From the NCBI GenBank assembly GCA_016302525.1, contig JAEDNJ010000110.1:1-5530 (forward strand): DNA of 5,530 bases. Reading direction: 5' to 3'. Within the stretch, counting starts at the first letter, position 1, and every line of letters starts with the position of its first letter. The position numbers and the translations under genes are program-made. Positions 1 to 4,929 of this stretch are shown here, piece after piece. The DNA comes from Phascolarctobacterium sp. Lineage in GTDB: Bacteria > Bacillota > Negativicutes > Acidaminococcales > Acidaminococcaceae. Below the pieces are notes generated by a model that searched no databases, was not told the DNA's origin, and saw only the letters and a program-made list of their open reading frames with translations.

Positions 1-102
1 AAGCAAAGGCTGTATGCAGCGGCAGCTCGTTATTTAGCTGCCAGAGGCTTTGGCAGTGCCTATTTTGAGCTTTTGTGGGAGCGCATTTGTAGAAGTCTCT
101 AG
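1..102 (+). CDS. recX: C-terminal end of a probable RecX family regulatory protein (partial)
   Basis: The reading frame is open from base 1 and ends at the TAG at 100-102, giving 33 residues that start KQRLYAAAARYLAARGFGSA. The pattern of a basic residue, Leu-Tyr, a short helix, then L-A-x-R-G-F followed by an amphipathic helix matches the last three-helix repeat of RecX proteins (consensus like RLxxFLxRRGFxxxxI). RecX binds RecA filaments and restrains recombinase activity in the cytoplasm. Only the tail is visible, so the family call rests on one short motif and could be wrong. The gene seems to belong to a different transcription unit from asp23, because an intrinsic terminator lies about 150 bases after its stop codon. 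Confidence 0.5.
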   Translation, partial: KQRLYAAAARYLAARGFGSAYFELLWERICRSL

Positions 103-172
103 AAAAAGCTCGTGCTGAGAGTATGAGTGAGATTTCTTTAGGTAGATTTTCTTTTTCTAAGATAGATGGTAT

Positions 173-214
173 TCTGCTTAGCTTGGCAGCTCTATTAAAA
201 GCTGCTTAAGCAGA
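173..214 (+). ncRNA. Two-part RNA hairpin, possible structured 3' UTR or small RNA
   Basis: TCTGCTTA at 173-180 pairs perfectly with TAAGCAGA at 207-214. Inside it GCAGCT at 186-191 pairs with AGCTGC at 200-205 around an 8-base loop. The two stems are separated by a 5-base bulge (181-185) on the left and one base on the right. No T-tract follows, so it is not itself a terminator. The terminator at 251-293 lies 37 bases downstream, so the hairpin would be in the last part of a transcript ending there. I match it to no known RNA family; the ncRNA label is tentative. Confidence 0.35.
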
Positions 215-250
215 GCCTGATGTAAATATTTGTGTAATCCTTGTTAAGAG

Positions 251-293
251 AGCATGGCTAAGTTCTTGTACTTTGGCTATGCTTTTTATTTTT
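251..293 (+). terminator. Rho-independent terminator after the recX-like gene
   Basis: AGCATGGCTAAGT at 251-263 pairs with ACTTTGGCTATGCT at 270-283, with two G-U pairs and one single-base bulge, around a 6-base loop. The right arm runs directly into TTTT-A-TTTTT (284-293). Stem length and the U-tract are typical of an intrinsic terminator. It would end transcription of the upstream gene and insulate the asp23 operon. Confidence 0.85.
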
Positions 294-317
294 AGCTTAA
301 TTTGGTGCCTAAGCTGA
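292..317 (+). other. Hairpin just after the terminator
   Basis: TTAGCTTA at 292-299 pairs with TAAGCTGA at 310-317 (7 Watson-Crick pairs and one G-U) around a 10-base loop. It begins in the last bases of the terminator's U-tract. Its right arm continues into TAAGCTGAGCC (310-320), which matches TAAGCAGAGCC at 207-217 in 10 of 11 positions. It lies upstream of the proposed asp23 promoter, so it may act as DNA (an operator-like inverted repeat) rather than as RNA. Its role is unknown. Confidence 0.4.
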
Positions 318-382
318 GCCCATTTGTATCTTGTATATTTATACGATTATTGCTTGAAGGTGTTTCTTTTAAGCGTGGTTTG

Positions 383-391
383 TGCTATAAT
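383..391 (+). promoter_or_regulatory. Probable extended -10 promoter of the asp23-ispA operon
   Basis: TGCTATAAT at 383-391 contains a perfect TATAAT (386-391) preceded by the TGn of an extended -10 element. The -35 region 16-18 bases upstream (about 363-369, TTTCTTT) is poor, which an extended -10 can compensate for. A start site near 398 would give a leader of about 47 bases before the GTG of asp23. I see no second promoter inside the operon that I would defend. Confidence 0.6.
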
Positions 392-430
392 TATATGAAT
401 AATGGATTACTATATGCTTTTTCACAAAGC

Positions 431-436
431 AGGAGG
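431..436 (+). promoter_or_regulatory. Ribosome binding site that fixes the asp23 start
   Basis: AGGAGG at 431-436 is 8 bases before the GTG at 445-447. The in-frame GTG at 436-438 overlaps the Shine-Dalgarno itself and cannot be used with it, so 445 is the likely start. A 5-bp hairpin (GCTTT 416-420 with AAAGC 426-430) sits immediately upstream of the site. Confidence 0.8.
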
Positions 437-444
437 TGTTTGCT

Positions 445-1131
445 GTGGATGATGAAGCAAAACAGCTTATAGATGAAGAAATAAATGACACGATTGCAGA
501 TGATATTGGTGAAATTCATGTAGCTGATGAGGTGCTTTGTATCGTGGCCAGTCTGGCAGCTCAGGAGGTGCCTGGGGTGTACAGCATGAGCGGTGGTATT
601 ACAGATGAAATCAACAATTTCCTTGGCAAGGAGGAAAGTGCTGCTAAGGGTGTACGGCTGCGCTACGAGGGCAAGCAGGTCCATGTGATAGTATACTTGA
701 ATTTGCAATACGGCTATTGCTTCCCGGAGGTGGCCCTAGCCGTGCAGGAGAAGGTCAAGAAGGCTGTCGAAGAGATGACCAGCTACGAGGTGCAGTTTGT
801 AGATGTTCATGTCGAGGGCGTTATGAAGCCGAGAAAGCCTGTTAAGACTGAGGATGAGGGCAGTGCTGAGGCCATGGCAGAAATCATGCAGGATCAGGCA
901 AGACGAGCCGAGGCTACAGAAGAAAATTCCTACGAAATGCAGCTCCGTCAAACAGCGGCTGCTGAGGAAGCTGTCGTTAAGCCTGAGCCTACTCCTGCAA
1001 AGGTGCTTGAGCCCCCTGAGCCTGATGAGGAAGCAGATATGTATCGTGAACGCAAGTATTTCCAGATTGGTGAAGAGGAATCCTCAGTGAGCGCCGAAGA
1101 GCGTCACCGCAGATTCTGGGAGGAGGATTAA
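445..1131 (+). CDS. Asp23/Gls24 family envelope stress protein with acidic C-terminal tail
   Basis: This 228-residue protein belongs to the Asp23/Gls24 (YqhY) family, cytoplasmic proteins that gather at the membrane and are linked to envelope and alkaline stress. The family domain spans about residues 19-126: GEIHVADEVLCIVASLAAQE at 22-41, VPGVYSMSGG at 42-51, and a strand-rich part with VHVIVYLNLQYGYCFPE. B. subtilis YqhY is only about 135 residues, so residues 127-228 are an extra tail: charged, rich in Ala and Glu, with a Pro-Glu segment (about 180-196) and the ending RHRRFWEED. The tail looks disordered and has no membrane segment. Start: GTG at 445 with AGGAGG 8 bases upstream. It is the first gene of the operon; amaP follows 3 bases after its stop, and AGGAGG at 1121-1126 inside its last codons serves amaP. 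The family call is firm; the tail's role is unknown. Confidence 0.93.
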   Translation: MDDEAKQLIDEEINDTIADDIGEIHVADEVLCIVASLAAQEVPGVYSMSGGITDEINNFLGKEESAAKGVRLRYEGKQVHVIVYLNLQYGYCFPEVALAVQEKVKKAVEEMTSYEVQFVDVHVEGVMKPRKPVKTEDEGSAEAMAEIMQDQARRAEATEENSYEMQLRQTAAAEEAVVKPEPTPAKVLEPPEPDEEADMYRERKYFQIGEEESSVSAEERHRRFWEED

Positions 1132-1134
1132 GGA

Positions 1135-1653
1135 ATGGGAATAGCAGATAGAATAATCTTAACTCTTTATACCCTGTTGATGGCCATTGTGTCACTCTTG
1201 GTCATGCTGTGCAGCCTGGGTGTATTTCCCCATAATTCGCTGATGAGCTTTTTTAATCAAATTCCGGGCAGCTGGATTTTTGCTGTGTCCAGTGTCATTA
1301 CGCTCTTAGTCAGCGTGAGACTTTTAATCACTGGCTTAGGCCTGACAGCAGATACCTCGCTGCTGCTGAGCGAAAATGACAATGGCAAGATTATGGTAGG
1401 CAAGGGAGCAATTGAAAATTATATTGCTACCCTGAGCCAGGAGATTTATGGTATTTATAATGTTAAGGTGCTGGCGAAGCTAAGCAAGGATGCTATTGCA
1501 GTGCGTATCAGCGCCTCTATAGAGCCGGGCATTAACATTCCCGAAACCACCAGCGAGGTGAAGAATAATGTTCGGGAAAGCATTAAGAAGGTGACCGGCG
1601 TTGAGGTGAAGGAGATAGAAATCTTCTTCAAGCAGATTAAGTCTAGAGAATAG
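1135..1653 (+). CDS. amaP: Alkaline shock response membrane anchor protein AmaP
   Basis: This 172-residue protein has two membrane helices near the N-terminus (about residues 5-30 and 46-70) joined by a short loop. A cytoplasmic domain (about 74-168) follows, with the fold pattern of Asp23 itself: GKGAIENYIATLSQEIYGIY, then strands KVLAKLSKDAIAVRISASIE, then a helix and the strand EVKEIEIFF. This matches AmaP, which in Staphylococcus aureus holds Asp23 at the cell membrane. Placement directly after the asp23-like gene supports the same pairing here; the interaction is inferred from family and context. The ATG at 1135 follows AGGAGG (1121-1126) by 8 bases. Confidence 0.88.
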   Translation: MGIADRIILTLYTLLMAIVSLLVMLCSLGVFPHNSLMSFFNQIPGSWIFAVSSVITLLVSVRLLITGLGLTADTSLLLSENDNGKIMVGKGAIENYIATLSQEIYGIYNVKVLAKLSKDAIAVRISASIEPGINIPETTSEVKNNVRESIKKVTGVEVKEIEIFFKQIKSRE

Positions 1654-1664
1654 GAGGAACGGCT

Positions 1665-1892
1665 ATGCTAAGTGATATTCTAAATGACATTTGGTATAAT
1701 TACCGGGGACGCCTTTTCTGTACTTTATTTGGTTTATTTATTGGTGTCATGGTATTGTGGCTAGGCTTTTTTGCAGCTCTGTTCCTTTTTGCCTGCATTG
1801 CCTTTGGTTTCTTTATTGGCAATAAGCTGGACAAGAAGGAGGACCTGCTGGAATGGCTGGATAGATTGTTGCCTCAGGGCTATCATAGATGA
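1665..1892 (+). CDS. DUF2273 family small integral membrane protein
   Basis: This 75-residue protein is mostly two closely spaced hydrophobic helices (about residues 17-35 and 36-53, rich in Phe, Leu and Gly). A short amphipathic N-terminus precedes them and a charged tail (NKLDKKEDLLEWLDRLLP) follows. Size, glycine-rich second helix (FGFFIGNKLDKK) and position after amaP match DUF2273, a family of unknown function regularly encoded beside Asp23/Gls24 proteins. It probably sits in the cytoplasmic membrane with AmaP, but nothing in the sequence proves contact. The ATG at 1665 is 7 bases after AGGAGG (1652-1657), which overlaps the amaP stop codon. Confidence 0.85.
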   Translation: MLSDILNDIWYNYRGRLFCTLFGLFIGVMVLWLGFFAALFLFACIAFGFFIGNKLDKKEDLLEWLDRLLPQGYHR

Positions 1893-1914
1893 GACTATAT
1901 TAGGAGGATATTAA

Positions 1915-2379
1915 ATGAGTAGAAGAATTGCTAGAGAAATGGCGCTGCAAAGCCTGTTTCAAATAGATGTATATGAGGGGGTTCGCCAAAATCTTTCCTT
2001 AGAAAGTATTGGCGAAATTGATTACTCTGATTTTACTGTGGAGGCAGCCTTGGCTGCAGCCTTTTTAGAGCACGAGGAGGAGGGCGAAAAGGCTCTCAAG
2101 GCTCAGGATTATGCTGAGAGCCTGGTGCGTGGTGTGGTAGCAAATAAGGAAGCGATTGATGGCAAGCTGGCTTCCTGCGCTGTCGACTGGACTGTTGAGC
2201 GTATGTCTGCTACTGATCGCAATATTCTGCGTGTGGCTGTTTACGAGCTGCTCTTTGCAGAAAAGAAGCTGGAGGCTGGTGTTGCTATTAACGAGGCCGT
2301 AGAAATTGCTAAGGCCTATGGCACAGATGAATCTCCACGCTTCATCAACGGTGTGTTAGGTAAAATCGTAGAACAATGA
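1915..2379 (+). CDS. nusB: Transcription antitermination factor NusB
   Basis: NusB binds boxA RNA together with ribosomal protein S10 (NusE) and promotes processive transcription of rRNA operons. The 154-residue sequence has the family landmarks: RRIAREMALQSLFQIDV at 3-19, DYAESLVRGV at 65-74, the DRNILRVAVYELLF helix at 101-114, then VAINEAVEIAKAYG at 123-136 and SPRFINGVLGKI at 140-151. It is slightly longer than the usual 130-145 residues because of an acidic, Ala-rich segment about residues 33-62, where the family varies in length. The ATG at 1915 is 7 bases after AGGAGG (1902-1907). Its TGA overlaps the ATG of the next gene in ATGA, suggesting translational coupling. Confidence 0.96.
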   Translation: MSRRIAREMALQSLFQIDVYEGVRQNLSLESIGEIDYSDFTVEAALAAAFLEHEEEGEKALKAQDYAESLVRGVVANKEAIDGKLASCAVDWTVERMSATDRNILRVAVYELLFAEKKLEAGVAINEAVEIAKAYGTDESPRFINGVLGKIVEQ

Positions 2380-3317
2380 AGGCCTATTTAGGTATAGATA
2401 CGAGCTGCTATACAACCTCCTGCGCTTTAATTGCTCAGGATGGCGAGCTTGTGGCAGAGGCAAGAAAAATCCTTGAAGTGAAGCCGGGGCGCTGCGGTCT
2501 GCAGCAGTCGGAGATGGTATTTCAGCATACGCGCAATTTGCCTGTGCTTATGGAGCAGGTGCTAGCCACTGAGGGCTATGAGCTGGCGGGCATTGGCGTG
2601 TCGGGCTACCCTCGCCGCTTGGAGGGCTCCTATATGCCAGCCTTTTTAGCAGGGATGAGCGTGGCTCGCTCACTGGCAGCAGCTACAAGGCTGCCTTTAA
2701 CGGTGCTGAGCCATCAGGAAAACCACATTGAGGCAGGGCTTTGGTCTGCTGGTGGACCTCAGGCAGAGCGCTTTTTGACTCTGCACGCTTCGGGAGGAAC
2801 TACAGATTTGCTTTTGGTAGAGCGGAGGAATAACCGCTATACTATCGAGCAGGTGGGAGGCAGCATTGATTTACACGCGGGGCAATTTGTGGACCGCATT
2901 GGTGTGGCTTTGGGGCTGCAGTTCCCTACGGGCCCGGCACTGGAAAAGCTGGCGAGCACGGCAGCTGATTATGAAGAGCTGCCCATTAGCGTGCGAAAAT
3001 TAGAGCTAAGTCTTTCTGGACCTGCAACGGCTGCCCAGCGCAAGCTGGAGGCTGGAGTTGATGGCGCACGTCTGGCCCTTGGTGTGGAATACTGTTTAGC
3101 TGAGAGCTTTGCCCGCCTTTTCCGTAAGGCAGGCGAGCAGCTAAGGGTCAAGGATGTTCTTTTAGTAGGCGGCGTAGGCTGTAACAGCTTTATCAGAAAG
3201 CATATAGAGGAGCGCTTAGCGCCAAGGCGTATGCGCTTGTGGGTGCCGGAGGCGTGCTTTAGCTGTGATAATGCTTCTGGCTGTGCGAGCTATGCCCGTA
3301 ATTTAGCAAATGAGTAA
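2376..3317 (+). CDS. Kae1/TsaD-like (peptidase M22 family) protein, not canonical TsaD
   Basis: This 313-residue protein has the ASKHA ATPase fold of the Kae1/TsaD family. Visible landmarks are the N-terminal phosphate loop YLGIDTSCYTTSCALI (4-19), a metal-binding HxxxH (His113, His117), the ASGGTTDLL loop (138-146), a segment DLHAGQFVDRIGVALGLQF (165-183) followed by PTGPALEKLA, the GGVGCNSFIRKHI motif (265-277), and CFSCDNASGCA (294-304) with the Asp298-Asn299 pair that supplies the third metal ligand in TsaD. TsaD makes the tRNA modification t6A with TsaB and TsaE. Here the TSCDET signature reads TSCYTT, the usual SGGH reads SGGT, and no tsaB or tsaE is nearby, so this looks like a paralogue of unknown substrate. 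Older 'glycoprotease' labels are probably misleading. The start overlaps nusB by 4 bases with only a weak ribosome binding site, and its last 8 bases overlap xseA. Confidence 0.88.
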   Translation: MKAYLGIDTSCYTTSCALIAQDGELVAEARKILEVKPGRCGLQQSEMVFQHTRNLPVLMEQVLATEGYELAGIGVSGYPRRLEGSYMPAFLAGMSVARSLAAATRLPLTVLSHQENHIEAGLWSAGGPQAERFLTLHASGGTTDLLLVERRNNRYTIEQVGGSIDLHAGQFVDRIGVALGLQFPTGPALEKLASTAADYEELPISVRKLELSLSGPATAAQRKLEAGVDGARLALGVEYCLAESFARLFRKAGEQLRVKDVLLVGGVGCNSFIRKHIEERLAPRRMRLWVPEACFSCDNASGCASYARNLANE

Positions 3318-4659
3318 GATTTATTCTGTAGCGGATATCAATAAATATATAAAGTCTGTCATTGAGGGACAGCTGGAGCTAAGAAATATTCAGGTTGCCG
3401 GTGAGCTGAGCAATTTTAAGCGCTATCCTTCGGGGCACTGCTATTTTAATCTTAAGGATGCCAGCGGTGTACTGAAGGGCGTGATGTGGCGCTATCGGGC
3501 TGTGACCATGAGCTACGAGCCGCAAAATGGCGACAAGGTGGTTGCCATTGGCCGTATTCGTGTCTATGAGCGTGATGGTGTTTATCAGCTGGAGGCAGAT
3601 ATTCTGCAGCCGCAGGGCCGTGGTGACCTGATGGTGGAATATGAACGCTTAAAGGCTCGCCTAGGGGCAGAGGGGCTCTTTGAGAGCTCTCGTAAGCGGG
3701 AGCTGCCCGAAAATCCCTATACCTTGGGCATTATTACTTCGCCAGCAGGGGCGGCTGTAAGAGACATTATTACTGTAGCTAGAAGGCGTAATCCTGGCAT
3801 TAAGCTTTATCTTTATCCTGTCAAGGTGCAGGGCAAGGAGGCGAGCGAGGAAATTGCCAGGGCGATTAGTTTTTTTAATAGAACAAAGCTGGCAGAGGTG
3901 CTAATTGTCGGTCGCGGTGGCGGCTCTATTGAGGATTTGTGGGCCTTTAATGAGGAAAAAACTATCCGTGCTGTGGCTGCTTCGACCCTGCCTATTGTGA
4001 GTGCTGTAGGTCACGAGACAGATTTTACTCTATGCGATTTTGCTGCGGATAAGCGCGCAGCAACCCCTTCGCAGGCAGCAGAAATTGCTGTAGCTGATGT
4101 TGAAAAGCTGCTGCAGAATGTTCACCAAAGGGCGCAGCGCCTGCAGCTTTTGATAGAAAAGCAGCTGGAACAGCTGGAATTTAGAATGGAACGCTGCACA
4201 AAATCCTGGGCTCTGACGGAGCCGACAAGGCTGCTGCAGAGTAAAAGTGAGCGCCTTAAAAGAGCACTTAGCTCTAGGATGCTGCAGGATCCTGGCAGTC
4301 TTTATGCTGCTAAGGAAGAGAAATTAGCAAGGCTACTCGCTTCCAGAGCCTTACAGGAGCCAGAGCTTTTGTTTGCTGCGAAGGAGCAGCGCCTGGATAT
4401 GGCCATGCAGGACCTGCAGCAGAGACTACAAGAGCAGTACAGGGCTAAGGAGCATAGCTTTGAGCTTTTGGGAGCTAGACTTAGTGGCTTGAATCCTCTG
4501 GCGGTGCTTGCGCGAGGCTACAGCGTGTCGCAGGTGAACAAGAAGGTGCTCACCAGCGTAGAGCAGGTGGCCTGGGGAGAAGAAATTGTGACAGAGCTGG
4601 CAGATGGTAGGATATATTCTGTAGTGCAGCAGGTGGAGAGAGCGGAAAATGGCAACTAA
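3310..4659 (+). CDS. xseA: Exodeoxyribonuclease VII large subunit
   Basis: XseA is the catalytic subunit of exonuclease VII, which degrades single-stranded DNA from both ends to oligonucleotides in the cytoplasm. The 449 residues include an N-terminal OB-fold (about 1-105, with VAGELSNFKRYPSGHCYFNL) and the nuclease domain: GIITSPAGAAVRDI at 140-153, GRGGGSIEDLWAFNEE at 201-216, GHETDFTLCD at 234-243 and DKRAATPSQAAE at 247-258. Asp152, Arg202, His235 and Asp238 line up, with a constant shift of three, with the E. coli residues I recall as essential (155, 205, 238, 241). A long coiled-coil that holds XseB (about 262-390) follows, then LNPLAVLARGYSVS (394-407). Length is normal for the family. 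No clear ribosome binding site precedes the ATG, which lies inside the end of the previous gene, so translation is probably coupled. Confidence 0.97.
   Translation: MSKIYSVADINKYIKSVIEGQLELRNIQVAGELSNFKRYPSGHCYFNLKDASGVLKGVMWRYRAVTMSYEPQNGDKVVAIGRIRVYERDGVYQLEADILQPQGRGDLMVEYERLKARLGAEGLFESSRKRELPENPYTLGIITSPAGAAVRDIITVARRRNPGIKLYLYPVKVQGKEASEEIARAISFFNRTKLAEVLIVGRGGGSIEDLWAFNEEKTIRAVAASTLPIVSAVGHETDFTLCDFAADKRAATPSQAAEIAVADVEKLLQNVHQRAQRLQLLIEKQLEQLEFRMERCTKSWALTEPTRLLQSKSERLKRALSSRMLQDPGSLYAAKEEKLARLLASRALQEPELLFAAKEQRLDMAMQDLQQRLQEQYRAKEHSFELLGARLSGLNPLAVLARGYSVSQVNKKVLTSVEQVAWGEEIVTELADGRIYSVVQQVERAENGN
4222..4428 (+). repeat. Three tandem 23-residue repeats in the XseA coiled-coil
   Basis: Residues 305-327, 328-350 and 351-373 of XseA align without gaps. 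Each starts with Pro, has two hydrophobic residues near position 4, Lys at position 8, Arg/Lys-Leu at 11-12 and a charged end before the next Pro. Units one and two end SSRMLQD and ASRALQE; units two and three share LYAAKEEKL and LFAAKEQRL. The DNA period is exactly 69 bases, but the nucleotide copies have diverged, so this is a structural repeat rather than a recent duplication. Confidence 0.75.
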
Positions 4660-4897
4660 AAAGATAGCAAAGAACATGAAGTTTGAAGAAGCCCTGACAG
4701 AGCTGGAAGAGCAGGTACGTCTTTTAGAAAGCGGTGACCTGCCGTTAGAAGAGGCTCTGGAGGTTTATAAATATGGTATAGAATTAAGTAAGCTCTGTGT
4801 GGGTAAGCTTAACACTGTCAAGCAGGAGGTTGAAAAGCTGGTAGCTGACAGTGAGGAAGGCTATCACACAGAACCCTTTGAGGATTTAGAGGCATAG
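4649..4897 (+). CDS. xseB: Exodeoxyribonuclease VII small subunit
   Basis: XseB is the small helical subunit that binds in several copies to the coiled-coil of XseA and is needed for exonuclease VII activity. The 82 residues show the family signature: KFEEALTELEEQVRLLESGD at 11-30, LPLEEALEVYKYGIELSKLC at 31-50, then KLNTVKQEVEKL. Length is typical. The ATG at 4649 overlaps the last 11 bases of xseA in another frame, and GGAGAG at 4635-4640 lies 8 bases upstream. An internal ATG at 4676-4678 (Met10, just before the KFEE motif) is a possible alternative but lacks a ribosome binding site. The C-terminal GYHTEPFEDLEA is acidic and probably flexible. Confidence 0.96.
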   Translation: MATKKIAKNMKFEEALTELEEQVRLLESGDLPLEEALEVYKYGIELSKLCVGKLNTVKQEVEKLVADSEEGYHTEPFEDLEA

Positions 4898-4911
4898 TCT
4901 ACAAGGTAGAC
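4897..4911 (+). other. Small perfect hairpin between xseB and ispA
   Basis: GTCTAC at 4897-4902 and GTAGAC at 4906-4911 form a perfect 6-bp stem with a 3-base loop, starting at the last base of the xseB stop codon. No T-tract follows, so it is not a terminator. The ispA ribosome binding site AGGAGG (4915-4920) starts 3 bases after it and remains single-stranded. Confidence 0.4.
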
Positions 4912-4929
4912 ACTAGGAGGCATAAGCTG

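Larger units (their letters stand above)
103..444. other. Intergenic region between the recX-like gene and asp23
   Basis: This 342-base stretch has no convincing protein-coding gene. It holds, in order, a two-part hairpin at 173-214, an intrinsic terminator at 251-293, a third hairpin at 292-317, a probable extended -10 promoter at 383-391, a short hairpin at 416-430 and the asp23 ribosome binding site at 431-436. It is visibly richer in A and T than the flanking genes. The part up to the terminator may be a long 3' untranslated region of the upstream gene or a separate small RNA; I found no clear promoter for the latter. Confidence 0.7.

Noticed and set aside
123..209. A 28-codon open frame from ATG at 123 with a hydrophobic end (GILLSLAALLKAA).
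   Set aside because: It has no properly spaced ribosome binding site (GAGAG is almost adjacent to the ATG), and its 3' part overlaps the hairpin arms at 173-209, which explains the sequence better. A tiny peptide cannot be ruled out.
111..256. CGTGCT (111-116) could pair with AGCATG (251-256), the left arm of the terminator, as an antiterminator.
   Set aside because: The match is only six pairs including a G-U, far weaker than the terminator stem, and there is no recognisable ligand-binding core between the two.
436..444. An upstream in-frame GTG at 436 as the start of the Asp23-like protein.
   Set aside because: This GTG overlaps the AGGAGG at 431-436 and has no other ribosome binding site; GTG at 445 has ideal spacing.
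391..708. A 105-codon open frame on the minus strand.
   Set aside because: It lies across the asp23 leader and coding region, matches no family I recognise, and is readily explained as the shadow of a strongly coding + strand. The same holds for the other minus-strand frames at 736-951, 989-1195, 2969-3151, 4426-4677, 5042-5281 and 5299-5502, and the + strand frame at 854-1090.
2376..3317. Calling this gene tsaD or an O-sialoglycoprotein endopeptidase.
   Set aside because: The TSCDET and SGGH signatures of TsaD are changed and no tsa partner genes are nearby; the endopeptidase label is a historical annotation not supported by any protease motif visible here.
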